Shown: positions 38,191-47,349, counted from the stretch's first letter. The stretch: DNA of 64,000 bases from Chitinophaga filiformis (GCF_021646545.1 NZ_JAKIRP010000018.1:117164-181163); one strand, 5' to 3'. Notes: a model not told the origin generated them from the sequence alone. Made by a program: numbers and translations.

Positions 38191-38257
38191 AGACTTGCAA
38201 ATGATCTAAAACAGATGTGCCTTCATCGCTTATCCTGTTATCCGGACTAAAAAATAG

Positions 38258-38291
38258 ACCCCTTCAGATCCTTGGATTTGAAGGGGTTTTT
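38258..38291 (+). terminator. Rho-independent terminator after the esterase/LamG gene
   Basis: Stem ACCCCTTCA.GATCC paired with GGAT.TTGAAGGGGT around a 3-base loop, with a TTTTT run. It also faces the convergent XRE gene. Confidence 0.8.
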
Positions 38292-38361
38292 AATTTAGAT
38301 AATTTTTTATTCATCACTATAAAAGCATTATTGTAATCTGTCTCCCCGAACCAGCCGTTCG

Positions 38362-38589
38362 TTAGTCGTTCGTTGTTCCTTTTTCATCATTCACATACTC
38401 CAAAATGTCACCCGGTTGGCAGTCTAATGCTTTACAAATTGCCTCTAATGTGCTAAAACGAATTGCTTTTGCCTTCCCTGTTTTTAAGATAGAAAGGTTG
38501 GACAATGTCAAATCAACTCTTTCAGAAAGTTCATTTAGAGAAATTTTTCGCTTTGCCATCATTACGTCTAAGTTTACAACAATTGGCAT
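38362..38589 (-). CDS. Small XRE/Cro-type HTH regulator (YozG-like)
   Basis: DNA-binding protein of 75 residues consisting of one Cro/C1-type HTH (SLNELSERVDLTLSNLSILK, then FSTLEAICKALDCQPGDILEY). Proteins of this type are regularly paired with DUF2975 membrane proteins, and here the DUF2975 gene ends 3 bases upstream of this start, so both are in one operon. The target is unknown. Confidence 0.92.
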   Translation of the reverse strand: MPIVVNLDVMMAKRKISLNELSERVDLTLSNLSILKTGKAKAIRFSTLEAICKALDCQPGDILEYVNDEKGTTND

Positions 38590-38592
38590 TGC

Positions 38593-39072
38593 TTAAATTG
38601 TTAAGTCATTTTCAGATTTCATATCGATGGCATTTTGCAATATCTTTTCAAATATTGCTGCAGCAGTTGCAACTACGGCCGAAACAAATGTAGTTACGAT
38701 ACAAATAGCAAGAAAACCCGCAGGGTCGTCCTCTTTATTATGGGATATCCTTATGTACAGCCCTGCTATCACAATTAAAACACTTAGTACGATTGCACAA
38801 TATTTTATGCTCTTTAAAGCCTTAACAGCATTTGATGAAAATACCTTATTCTGCCCGATGTATCCAAGTAATTTAAACGCCTTGTATAATGCAACAAAAA
38901 AAGCAATTGATGCTGCATATCCATACAAGATGAACGGGTCAGCGTAAATGCTAAACAAGTCTAAGGTTGCGGCTCTTCCTTCGGTTAGGGGAACCCGGAT
39001 TAAAATGGCAAGTGCGACAATACCGATAAGCACGACGACTGCCTGAAGAAATATTATTGAAATTCTTTTCAT
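38593..39072 (-). CDS. DUF2975 membrane protein
   Basis: Membrane protein of 159 residues from the ATG at 39072; a longer frame upstream to 39129 adds residues that do not fit the family. Four hydrophobic helices are visible: FLQAVVVLIGIVALAILI, FILYGYAASIAFFVALY, YCAIVLSVLIVIAGLYI and FLAICIVTTFVSAVVAT. DUF2975 proteins have no known activity but form a conserved pair with the small XRE regulator encoded just downstream, suggesting a membrane-linked transcriptional switch. Confidence 0.88.
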   Translation of the reverse strand: MKRISIIFLQAVVVLIGIVALAILIRVPLTEGRAATLDLFSIYADPFILYGYAASIAFFVALYKAFKLLGYIGQNKVFSSNAVKALKSIKYCAIVLSVLIVIAGLYIRISHNKEDDPAGFLAICIVTTFVSAVVATAAAIFEKILQNAIDMKSENDLTI

Positions 39073-39129
39073 AATGAACTTATGAGTTTTATCACACCGC
39101 AATAATAATAAATATTTATCGATAAACAA

Positions 39130-39446
39130 TAAATATTTAGCGTTTTTAACAATTCATCAATGTCTGGTCTTTTGCTTTCCTTTTCTGCCATAAAGGTAGG
39201 GGAGGAATAGGGATATCTGTCGCTACTTGCTTTCTCCGGCACCGAAGTCTCTACCTATCGGCTTGAAATGGGCTTACTCAAAGGTCTCCTATAGGTTATT
39301 AAAAGGGTATTAAAAGGGTATCTGTATATCTATTCGATATTGAAGTGACCTTTAAGAACTATTTTAATACCAAGTATGATAGTTTATCGGTACCTTAGAG
39401 AAGTGAAACAGTAACCTTGTAATTAATAACCTCAAAAAACCTTTTT
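39130..39446. other. Intergenic region with an 11-bp tandem repeat
   Basis: No gene is seen. TATTAAAAGGG occurs twice head to tail at 39297-39307 and 39308-39318. The region carries the promoters of the divergent DUF2975 pair and the gene starting at 39447; no clear -7 box was identified. Confidence 0.5.
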
Positions 39447-39986
39447 ATGGCCATTGTTAAAGACAATATCCTCCTGCAATTTGTACGGGGAACCCTCGGC
39501 AAACAACTCACGATCTATGAACGGAATGGGCAGATCATTATGGCGACGAAACGCGGCCCTTCAAGGAAAAAGCCTACCCAAAAGCAGTTAGAAGCAAGGG
39601 AGAGGATGACCATTGCTTCGGCACGAGCGCAGCGAATGATGGCCGATCCGGAGGTAAAAGCCTACTATGCGTCGCTGGCAGGACCAGGACAAAATGCCTA
39701 TAATATGGCAGTGAAGGATGCTTACCGCAGTCCTGAAATCCAAAGTATCAGGTTAGAAAAGGAGGAGGTGGTAGTGACTGCCAAAAATGAGTTCCGTGTA
39801 GCAGAAGTGGAGGTAAAGGTAGTAGACGCTGACGGTGTTGTTACTGAGAGTGGGCGGGCAGTTTTGGGCTGGAACGGCGTAGATTGGCATTATAAAGCAG
39901 CTGCACTGCCTGCAGGCGGTAAAGTCATTGTGGAAGTGGAAAATTTGCCAGGGAGGTATACGGTGAAGGAATTGCTACTTACATAA
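39447..39986 (+). CDS. Hypothetical protein, Bacteroidota-specific type
   Basis: Protein of 179 residues without signal peptide or membrane segment. The front half begins LLQFVRGTLGKQLTIYERNG and has a basic, lysine/arginine-rich helical stretch (about 34-65, KRGPSRKKPTQKQLEARERM) followed by YASLAGPGQNAYNMAVKDAY. The back half (about 100-179) is a predicted beta-sandwich. Similar uncharacterised proteins with a GTLG-type start recur in Chitinophagaceae, often in several copies; no function is known to me. It is a standalone gene. Confidence 0.75.
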   Translation: MAIVKDNILLQFVRGTLGKQLTIYERNGQIIMATKRGPSRKKPTQKQLEARERMTIASARAQRMMADPEVKAYYASLAGPGQNAYNMAVKDAYRSPEIQSIRLEKEEVVVTAKNEFRVAEVEVKVVDADGVVTESGRAVLGWNGVDWHYKAAALPAGGKVIVEVENLPGRYTVKELLLT

Positions 39987-40002
39987 AAAACGTCTTCACT
40001 GT

Positions 40003-40254
40003 TTACGAATGGTTACTTTCTAATTGGGGAGTTTTGCCTGCGTAGCTGAAATATTCTCCAATTTGCCAGCCAGCGGGAATTATTTTGATAGGTGTTGTTC
40101 CCTCGTCAAAAACGGGTAGGACGGGCTTTCGGCTAGGGATTTTGCGGACGCAAAGATATGTAAGATATTTGATATGTTTATAGGTGTGCCAATGGAATAT
40201 AGTCGCATCCAGAATGGGCGATCGTACTGCACGTTTTCCTCTCTTCTTTGTTCA
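40003..40254 (-). pseudogene. Unassigned open frame without start codon
   Basis: Minus-strand frame of about 83 codons ending at the stop 40003-40005. It includes RKPVLPVFDEGTTPIKIIP and then GWQIGEYFSYAGKTPQLE, which read like real protein, but no ATG, GTG or TTG is available in frame. It is probably the 3' remnant of a lost gene. No family is recognised. Confidence 0.25.
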
Positions 40255-40316
40255 GCTTAGGCGCACCCACTCCAGGATCATCATAGCCATCCATGTTTTT
40301 ATAACATAAGAATTAA

Positions 40317-40348
40317 CCCCGCAGGCTTGCAAACAAGGGACTGCGGGG
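40317..40348 (-). terminator. Terminator hairpin downstream of yiaA-like gene
   Basis: CCCCGCAG (40317-40324) pairs with CTGCGGGG (40341-40348). On the minus strand it follows the stop codon of the YiaA-type gene by 14 bases and is trailed by TTAATTCTT. Confidence 0.65.
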
Positions 40349-40361
40349 CTGTAACCGCTAC
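40321..40361. repeat. Dispersed repeat, copy 1
   Basis: GCAGGCTTGC at one end and AACCGCTAC at the other match 58189-58230 at 34 of 41 aligned positions with one gap, counted by eye. The copies lie in unrelated intergenic regions. Confidence 0.6.
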
Positions 40362-40362
40362 G

Positions 40363-40830
40363 TTACACTTCTCTGTTCCCGGCTAACTTCGAGTCGCGGG
40401 TGTTCTTTTGAACAGCAATGGATGAAAACATGCTAAGGCAGAATGCCATAGCGTAAAAACCTTTTTCACTCAGCGTCATATTGGCATTCCAGAGACCGAT
40501 TGTCAATAGAAGCACTGCCGCAATGGTGGCAAACCAACTCAGGCCGTAGTATAGCTCCGTAACAGCAATCCCTTCGGCCCTATCCCTGACGCTTTTTTGT
40601 ACAGAGATTACAGAGAATAAGCCAAACAATAAAATAGTCAAATAGTAGCCTTTTTCGTTCAATTGCATATCGGCATTCCATAAGCCAATACAATAGCCTA
40701 CGGTGCCTACCAATAAGGCGAACCACGAAGCCCCTATAAATGCACCAGTTGGCTTAAATGGGTTTCTGGCATTCTCACCCTGTTTTATGTTGGGTGTATT
40801 TTCTTCTGTTCTGTGAAGTAGCGGTTCCAT
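40363..40830 (-). CDS. yiaA: Inner-membrane protein with two YiaA/YiaB domains
   Basis: Membrane protein of 155 residues. A soluble N-terminus of about 28 residues is followed by two homologous YiaA/B domains, each with two helices: FIGASWFALLVGTVGYCIGL with YYLTILLFGLFSVISVQ, then YYGLSWFATIAAVLLLTIGL with FYAMAFCLSMFSSIAVQ. Each domain has the conserved LWNADMQLNEKGYY or LWNANMTLSEKGFY loop. The function of the family is unknown. Confidence 0.92.
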   Translation of the reverse strand: MEPLLHRTEENTPNIKQGENARNPFKPTGAFIGASWFALLVGTVGYCIGLWNADMQLNEKGYYLTILLFGLFSVISVQKSVRDRAEGIAVTELYYGLSWFATIAAVLLLTIGLWNANMTLSEKGFYAMAFCLSMFSSIAVQKNTRDSKLAGNREV

Positions 40831-40971
40831 ATTACTTTGGTTTAGTGATTAATATGAAACAAATGTCGGCCGTAAAGCAGACCTAAAAAAGGCAGATTGT
40901 GTAAATAACTGATGATATAAATTTCAATTTTGTACCTTTAAATACATTGTAAATAGCACCTGTTTAGCCTT

Positions 40972-42468
40972 ATGGACTCGCTTTTGGAATTGATAAATCT
41001 GCTCAATACATCTGAAAAACAATTGTTTAGGCAATTTTTGCATCGGAAAAACAAAAGATCTGATGTAAAAAACTTACAACTACTTGATTTGTTGGAAACT
41101 GACGATATAGATGGCTTGAATAACCTCTATGAATCGGAAAAAAATAATGATGCATACCATGCTCTACGCAAAAGGCTGCAGGATAATCTGCTGCTATTCT
41201 TATCGCAGAAAACCTTCGAAAGCACTCATTCCGACACTTATGACGCCCTGCGCCTGGTCGTGGTGAGTCGTTTTTTATTAGAAAATGATGTGGTCAAAAT
41301 TGCTTTCAAATGTTTAGATAAGGCTGAACGTCTGGCTGAACAGTCGGAGCAATTTAATTTGTTGAATGAGCTGTTGCTGTTAAAGCTGCAGTACGCTCAT
41401 CTGCCAGGGGCAGAAGATCTTGAAGTGTTGACCGCACGCTTTCTCCAAAACCAGGCGTGTATGCAACGAGATGCTAAACTTATTATGGCCTATGCATTTC
41501 TAAGGCAGGAATTGAAAGAAATACACCTGAAGGGAAAGATTGTCAATTTAACCTCCCTGATGATAACCACCATCCGGAAATACAAAATTGCCGTTCAGGA
41601 AATTATGACTTATAAGTCCATTTACCAGATCCTTTTCCTCGCTAATGAATATGCGGCAATTCAACAGAATTATGGATTAATAGAGCGCTATATCAACCGT
41701 ACAAAACAATTTATACAGGAGCAGGGACATAAAAAACCAGCCAATCTCTTTTACCATATCTCCATCTTATACTTTTTGGCTAATTTCCACATGAGGCGAA
41801 AGGATTTTACCAGGAGTGCAGCCTATCTAAAGGAAATGATGGAGATGATGCTGACGGATAGCCGCTATCACGCATCGTTTTATTTACGTCATCAGTTACT
41901 GTCTGCGCTCAACCTGTTCTTCAGTGGCTCTGCCGATGACGCGATCTCCATCCTGCAGGAGTCGCTGCGCAGTACAAAACATACAGGTAAACCCGAAGAT
42001 GTCGAGGATATAAGAATATGTCTGACCATGTTCTTAGCACTGTGCGATGATCGGCGCTGTTTGAAACAGCTGGCTTTATTAACGCGCACAGATGCCTGGT
42101 ATGAAAAAAGAATGGGGATGTTATGGACCATCCGAAAGAATCTGGCGGAAATTCTGGTACATACACAGTTCTCTAACATCGAGCTGGCGATGTCAAGACT
42201 AATCAGCTTCCGGCGGCGTTATAAAAAGTATCTGCTAAAAACTTCAGAGGAGCGGGTGCTGTTATTTCTGAAGCAGATAGAAAAGTACCTGCAAAAAACC
42301 GACGTAATTTTTGAATTGGCGTATCAGAAGACGGTTTTAAGCATGTTGGAAAGTGTGGAAAATAACGATATCTTTTCCCTGAGCTTTATTGCATGGCTAA
42401 TAGCACAGTGGGAGAAAAAGACGGGCTATAAGGTGGTTTTAACGCTCATCCCACAACACGTATCATAG
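40972..42468 (+). CDS. Large helical protein of unknown function (TPR-like)
   Basis: Soluble protein of 498 residues starting MDSLLELINLLNTSEKQLF, with no signal peptide. It is almost entirely helical and rich in leucine, with repeat-like segments (for example KIAFKCLDKAERLAEQSEQF and HQLLSALNLFFSGSADDAIS) that suggest TPR-type solenoids. A TACCTTTA -7-like box at 40933-40940 lies 31 bases upstream. The family is not recognised with confidence; similar uncharacterised proteins occur across Chitinophagaceae. It is monocistronic and closed by a hairpin. Confidence 0.75.
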   Translation: MDSLLELINLLNTSEKQLFRQFLHRKNKRSDVKNLQLLDLLETDDIDGLNNLYESEKNNDAYHALRKRLQDNLLLFLSQKTFESTHSDTYDALRLVVVSRFLLENDVVKIAFKCLDKAERLAEQSEQFNLLNELLLLKLQYAHLPGAEDLEVLTARFLQNQACMQRDAKLIMAYAFLRQELKEIHLKGKIVNLTSLMITTIRKYKIAVQEIMTYKSIYQILFLANEYAAIQQNYGLIERYINRTKQFIQEQGHKKPANLFYHISILYFLANFHMRRKDFTRSAAYLKEMMEMMLTDSRYHASFYLRHQLLSALNLFFSGSADDAISILQESLRSTKHTGKPEDVEDIRICLTMFLALCDDRRCLKQLALLTRTDAWYEKRMGMLWTIRKNLAEILVHTQFSNIELAMSRLISFRRRYKKYLLKTSEERVLLFLKQIEKYLQKTDVIFELAYQKTVLSMLESVENNDIFSLSFIAWLIAQWEKKTGYKVVLTLIPQHVS

Positions 42469-42498
42469 CAGAATATAGTGGAAAAGAAACTGATACAA

Positions 42499-42525
42499 CG
42501 CCTGTGAATCTTTGATTCGCAGGCG
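42499..42525 (+). terminator. Terminator hairpin
   Basis: CGCCTGTGAATC pairs with GATTCGCAGGCG (one internal mismatch) around a TTT loop, followed by the T-rich CTGTTGTCTT. It lies 30 bases after the preceding stop. Confidence 0.6.
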
Positions 42526-42604
42526 CTGTTGTCTTAGGCATAGAGAAGACGGGTGTTAGATATTCCAACTTATGAATTGGGAATGTATGCCATTATGGTG
42601 TAGC

Positions 42605-43537
42605 TTATTCAGGGATTCTAATGTATGCTATTTTAAAAGCGTCTGAATAACTATTTCCGGCATCAATCAATGAAACAGCATTAATGCTACCATGTTCATT
42701 TTTTGTGGCATTGAAATCATAAGCCCGCCAACTTCCGGGTGTTTCGCTAAATGTGCCTCCCGTTGCCATGGCTATATCAGGATTTATATACTGATACCAG
42801 AAGGGATTAAAATAATTCATGGGAGCATGTACCCGGTTCCTGATGGAAAGCCAGAAAAGGAATGATTTATCTAAAGTACTTAAATCCACAAATGCTCCTT
42901 TATTGAAGTGAGCCGCCCCTCTGGTAGAAGTCACGTAACTTACAGGGGGAGTGCTATTGATATGTGTATGATTGTAGCTTATAATGCTAACTGAGTCCAG
43001 ACCAGCACTTCTGAAAAACGTAACTTTTGCTAGTGTATCGCCGGTATACAGCCCTGTAGCAGTACCCCCATCTGAGACATAGCTGTAGGAACTTTTTATA
43101 TGATTATTAGCGTCATAGCTAAACACATTGTTGACACGAATGCTATCGCCACCATAGGCTACATCATTAGTCGAAATGCTATCCAGTCGCCCTGAAGTAG
43201 TGTAATAAAAATAATAGTCCTGTTTTGTATCCCAATACAACCGACTACCTTTTACACTTGCAATTGTTCCATCAGTATTGTAGGCAAATGTCCAGCTGAC
43301 CGTATCGGGGAGTGAATGATAGGCCTGGCTTATTTTTTCAATTCTATGGTCTGCATTATAATTGATAGAAATTATATCCGGTGCAGCAGATGTATCTCCC
43401 GTTGGATAATATAATGCGTTGGAAATGATTGCAATAGAGTCTTTAGTGTTTTGTTCGGGGGATGCAGGAGAATCTTTTTTGCAAGCAGTTAAAAGCAGTA
43501 ATAGAACCAATGGCACAGGAATGGATCTTATATTCAT
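42605..43537 (-). CDS. Lipoprotein of unknown function
   Basis: Exported lipoprotein of 310 residues: lipobox LLTAC with KKD after Cys 19. The mature part is beta-rich with regularly spaced strands such as FAYNTDGTIASVKG, YYTTSGRLDSIS and FSYDANNHIKSS, the RHS-like/DUF4595 pattern common in Bacteroidota lipoproteins. No catalytic motif is visible. It is a single gene on the minus strand, possibly surface exposed. Confidence 0.8.
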   Translation of the reverse strand: MNIRSIPVPLVLLLLLTACKKDSPASPEQNTKDSIAIISNALYYPTGDTSAAPDIISINYNADHRIEKISQAYHSLPDTVSWTFAYNTDGTIASVKGSRLYWDTKQDYYFYYTTSGRLDSISTNDVAYGGDSIRVNNVFSYDANNHIKSSYSYVSDGGTATGLYTGDTLAKVTFFRSAGLDSVSIISYNHTHINSTPPVSYVTSTRGAAHFNKGAFVDLSTLDKSFLFWLSIRNRVHAPMNYFNPFWYQYINPDIAMATGGTFSETPGSWRAYDFNATKNEHGSINAVSLIDAGNSYSDAFKIAYIRIPE

Positions 43538-43695
43538 ATATTATTTATGTGTATGCAAATGTAATATAATTCATATGAATAAAGAGCCCCAAAGCTTCAC
43601 GATCTGAAGGCTTTATTCGCCTGATAATGGATATGTATACCAGATACCCTGTGTGTACGCCGGACAGGAGGGTAATATTTGTATGTAAAATATTA

Positions 43696-43703
43696 TATAT
43701 TTG
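43696..43703 (+). promoter_or_regulatory. -7 box upstream of the RseP-like gene
   Basis: TATATTTG is an exact TAnnTTTG match, 60 bases before the ATG at 43764. A TTG lies 14 bases further upstream, closer than usual. Confidence 0.4.
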
Positions 43704-43763
43704 TAAGCTCCTTTGAGAAAGGAGTCTGTGATTATTTCTCCCAACAAATTGACTTTTAATCTT

Positions 43764-44582
43764 ATGCTGCACTTCAGCTATAACGCCTTTTGTTTAGGCG
43801 CATTAATCTTCTTATCTATTTCGTTTAGCAACATTATTTATGTATGGCTTTGCAGAATGTGGAAGGTGAAGATCATAGAGTTTTCAATTTTCTTAAATCC
43901 TTTCTTTTCCTTACTAAAAAAGGAAATTAATGGCTCAACATATCAATTAGGCTGGTTGCCAACAGGGGCTTATATTAAACCATTGGGAATGTTAAAGGAA
44001 GATTTGGGAAGTATTGCCAGAGAGGAATTACCATTTTCTTTTTTTAATAAGTCAAGAACAAAACAAATGCTCTTTCGCCTTATACCTTCACTGGTTTGGT
44101 TATTTGTCTTACTATTAAGTCTATGTACCCTAAAAGGACCTGGGAACATTCTTCAGTCTACAGCAGAAATGCTTTATTACATTTTAGTTGCCATCAAAAC
44201 AATGTTTGGTTTGAGTGCAGCTAATGAACTTGTGATGAGGACAAATAATATGCTGATTGATAAGAATATTATATCATTCGCTTTGATATTATTGATTTCA
44301 ATATTTCTTGTTCTTACCTCGCTGTCAAAAATCATGAGTATATACTCCCGGAATGGAAAAAATATCAATTGGCTGATAAAACTACCGGGCGTTATAATAA
44401 CCATTTTCGGTGTGTATTTGACCTTTTGGAAAATTCCTACATTTGTTTTTTCTTTTTTTTCATTTCACCAGAATGTAAGCTACATCCTTAGTTTTACTTT
44501 AGGGCTATATCTTATAGGTTCATTAGTTTTCATACTTGCAATGATATTGGTAAAACTTACAACCAGTAACTTGAGGATATAA
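43764..44582 (+). CDS. Degenerate site-2 protease (RseP/M50-like) membrane protein lacking HExxH
   Basis: Membrane protein of 272 residues from the ATG at 43764 (a TTG at 43713 would add 17). The front aligns well with bacterial RseP proteins: helix at 10-22, then VKIIEFSIFLNPFFSLLKKE and TYQLGWLPTGAYIKPLGM match the RseP pattern VEKFxxFFNPxFSxxK and EYxLGWxPxGGYVKIxGM. The zinc site HELGH of RseP is replaced at residues 22-26 by SNIIY. No C-terminal zinc-binding NxxDG motif and no PDZ domain are visible; about four more helices follow. It therefore looks like an inactive pseudoprotease, not a metalloprotease. A terminator follows at once; neighbours give no clue. Confidence 0.65.
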   Translation: MLHFSYNAFCLGALIFLSISFSNIIYVWLCRMWKVKIIEFSIFLNPFFSLLKKEINGSTYQLGWLPTGAYIKPLGMLKEDLGSIAREELPFSFFNKSRTKQMLFRLIPSLVWLFVLLLSLCTLKGPGNILQSTAEMLYYILVAIKTMFGLSAANELVMRTNNMLIDKNIISFALILLISIFLVLTSLSKIMSIYSRNGKNINWLIKLPGVIITIFGVYLTFWKIPTFVFSFFSFHQNVSYILSFTLGLYLIGSLVFILAMILVKLTTSNLRI

Positions 44583-44585
44583 AAA

Positions 44586-44620
44586 CACGAAAGCCGGAGA
44601 TATTATGTCCGGCTTTCGTG
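44586..44620 (+). terminator. Rho-independent terminator
   Basis: Perfect 13-bp stem CACGAAAGCCGGA paired with TCCGGCTTTCGTG, 9-base loop, 3 bases after the stop codon. Confidence 0.8.
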
Positions 44621-44786
44621 AAATGCCCAGTGGTGGAATGTTTTAAAACCCCCTACGCCTGGTTGTCGCTAATTACTTTCCCTGTTTTAACCTCATTATC
44701 ATACAGCAGCTATCCTCCGTTTTCAGATGTGAAGGCTACTAATATGGTGAGGAATGAGAAGTAATACCTTTTCATGGGGATGACTA

Positions 44787-46886
44787 TTATTGCCTGATGA
44801 TTTTTTCTTTGATCACATTGCTGCCGTTATGAATGATCATAATGTAGGTACCGGGTATAAGTGTGCTCACATCAATAGTCTGGTTGCCTTTATCAACCTT
44901 TCCTATCTGAACCGTTTTTACGATTACACCATTTATATCCAGTAGCTGGAGATAAGTATTTGCGCCTGCGTTCAATCCGTCAAACTGAAGGGTAAGGTTG
45001 TTTGAGGTGGGATTGGGGAAGGTTTTAATTGCTGCTCTTGTTTTTGTTGTAATGGTGCTTTCAGGCGTACCGCTTGATGCCCTGCGGGACAGAATCAGAT
45101 CGGACTCACTACCCATGAAGACCGCTGCGATTCCTTCATTGGCTTGTGTATCAGTGTAAGATGGAGCGCCTATTATGATATCTGTATATCCGTCTCCATT
45201 TATATCCCCGACATTTGCGAGGCTGGTTCCCAGGTCAGACCAGGATTTGTCAGACCGTATGGTTGCCATTGTTGTATTCGTTAAACCAGACGGAGAGCTG
45301 GGATACACGTACACCCGCCCTGAATTTGTGAGTCCGTTAATGTCTTCTCTGGGAGCTGATGCAATCACGTTTGCAAAACCGTTCCACGTCAGCTGTGATC
45401 CCAGGAGTGCAGAATCCTGACTGCCGGTTATGGTAGTTACCAGGGTGTTGTAAAAACCATTATTATTACTACTGTAGACATATAATGCACCTGCATGGTT
45501 TCCAAAATCCTTATCACCGACTACCAAATCGCGATATATATCACTGTTGATGTCCCGCCCGGATAAAATAGCAGAACCGAAGGATACTGAGTTAGCAGGC
45601 GCATTTATCACTGTAGTAGCTGCGGAATCAATTGACTGGCCATTAGGACGATAGAGAAAAATTTTGTTATCAGCAACCACTATTGCTAAAAGGTTCCTGA
45701 ATTGGTCTACAAACCCGCCACTGGCTACTTTTTTCCCAAAGCCTGTAGTACCACTGACAGCCAGTTGTTGGATCAATGAATTTTTGATACCCCTGGTATT
45801 GCCAAAATAAACGGAAACATATCCCTGACCTTCGGGTGCTCCAATCATGATGTCATTGGTGCCATCAAAAAAGAGGTCCTGAATAATGGCAACACTGGAA
45901 CCAAACCGGTCTCCTTTTCTTGCTGAACGGATAATTTCAGGAGTGGTATTTAAACCGGTGGCTGATCCATAATAAAGATATACATGCCCGGTATCCTCGG
46001 AAGTCCATGAACCCGCATTATAAGGAACGCCTACCAGCACATCACCATAACCATCTCCATTCACATCTCCTGAACCGGCTATTACCTCTCCGAAATGCCC
46101 GTTTGGGACATTTCTTTCAAGTATGGTAAATTGGTTAGGGTTTATCCCATTTCCGGAACCATAATAAACGAATACAGCCCCTTCCTGTGTTTGACCATTT
46201 GAATAATATGGCGCTCCCACAAGGATGTCACTGAATCCATCCCTATTTATATCTCCGGCGGCGGAAACGGTAGTACCCAACCGCGCACCAGCCTGGCCAT
46301 GTTTCAGCAGCGTTTCGGCATTTTGTATTGTCATATCTCCGGCAATGACGGTAACGGAAACCGGATATGTTGCCTGTGCATCATCTACAGTAATTTCTAC
46401 CTGATCCTGTTGTAAGGCAAAATGGGCAGTTAGTTGTTTACCTTTTGCATCCTGTGCGTGCAAGCCACTGTAATTCAGCTGTTGATCTTTGTTTTTGAAC
46501 TGAACCCCATTTACGCTTTGGTAGATGGCGCTCCAGCCGTTGCTTACCTGTAGCCGAACCGTCAGTGTACCGGCAGGTTTGTTGATGATGAAGTTTTGCC
46601 GGATGCCCTGTTCATCATTTATATACTCCACTTTGAAGTGATGATCATGATCAAATTGAACGGCATTGTTACGCGTAGTTACAAGAGGGTGAGCAACTGG
46701 CGAATATCCACCTACGTCTGTTACTGTAAGGCCAAATGTCCAGTGTTGTGTCGCATCCTGTGGTATAATACTTAATTCATTGGCAGTGTAGCTCGCGCAG
46801 ATCCCATTCTTTGGATTTGGGTCGGTAGTGGCACGAACAGAAATGGTAATGAAAAATAAAAGAACTGATAAGTAGTGCTTTTTCAT
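44787..46886 (-). CDS. T9SS-exported FG-GAP repeat protein
   Basis: Secreted protein of 699 residues, signal peptide near 1-19. The N-terminal domain (about 25-185) is beta-rich and unassigned. Residues 190-600 form FG-GAP (integrin-alpha-like) propeller repeats, each with a calcium-loop motif such as GDINRDGFSDILVGAP, GDVNGDGYGDVLVGVP and GDINGDGYTDIIIGAP. The C-terminal T9SS domain (about 625-699) contains IKTFPNPTSNNLTL and GTYIMIIHNG. It is likely an adhesin or matrix-binding surface protein. Single gene. Confidence 0.9.
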   Translation of the reverse strand: MKKHYLSVLLFFITISVRATTDPNPKNGICASYTANELSIIPQDATQHWTFGLTVTDVGGYSPVAHPLVTTRNNAVQFDHDHHFKVEYINDEQGIRQNFIINKPAGTLTVRLQVSNGWSAIYQSVNGVQFKNKDQQLNYSGLHAQDAKGKQLTAHFALQQDQVEITVDDAQATYPVSVTVIAGDMTIQNAETLLKHGQAGARLGTTVSAAGDINRDGFSDILVGAPYYSNGQTQEGAVFVYYGSGNGINPNQFTILERNVPNGHFGEVIAGSGDVNGDGYGDVLVGVPYNAGSWTSEDTGHVYLYYGSATGLNTTPEIIRSARKGDRFGSSVAIIQDLFFDGTNDIMIGAPEGQGYVSVYFGNTRGIKNSLIQQLAVSGTTGFGKKVASGGFVDQFRNLLAIVVADNKIFLYRPNGQSIDSAATTVINAPANSVSFGSAILSGRDINSDIYRDLVVGDKDFGNHAGALYVYSSNNNGFYNTLVTTITGSQDSALLGSQLTWNGFANVIASAPREDINGLTNSGRVYVYPSSPSGLTNTTMATIRSDKSWSDLGTSLANVGDINGDGYTDIIIGAPSYTDTQANEGIAAVFMGSESDLILSRRASSGTPESTITTKTRAAIKTFPNPTSNNLTLQFDGLNAGANTYLQLLDINGVIVKTVQIGKVDKGNQTIDVSTLIPGTYIMIIHNGSNVIKEKIIRQ

Positions 46887-47349
46887 CTTGTGGGTTTAAT
46901 AATGGTTATATATTAGGGTTGAAAATGTAGGAATATAGTTATGGGTTAATTTTATGGAATAAAAATAATAAAAATATTGTAACTTTTAATTATAGGTGTT
47001 GTGACGGATAATGTAGATGTCTACCGGGACAAGACAACATAGTGTAACTATTAATTAGAACCGAATATCAGGCCAGAAGCCATCAAAGCTGACATGAGCA
47101 TATGGCTATGGCAATGTTAGGGCAACTGTTTATAAACACGCCAAAAGCTTCTCTACTATGGTGAAAAGCTGCGGATGACAACACAAGGATATCATTTATT
47201 GATAAGGGCTGTTCTCAAAGTGACATTAAAATCAATCCCAAATATTATGGAAGATACTCTTGTGAAACAGCCACCGGATTATAGAAAACTCAAGAAATTA
47301 TTTATTTATTCGAATCGGATTAAATCAAATAAACCCAAAATAAAAAATT
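46887..47349. other. Intergenic region, no gene seen
   Basis: 463 AT-rich bases between the divergent FG-GAP and VOC genes. A TACATTTT box on the minus strand (46922-46929) could be the -7 element of the FG-GAP gene. Short open frames here have no recognisable content. Confidence 0.4.

Noticed and set aside
39297..39318. Possible CRISPR or iteron array from the tandem TATTAAAAGGG repeat
   Set aside because: Only two 11-bp copies without spacers, no cas genes and no replication genes nearby.
43764..44582. Active site-2 metalloprotease
   Set aside because: The zinc-binding HExxH is absent and the second zinc ligand motif cannot be found, so proteolytic activity is not supported.
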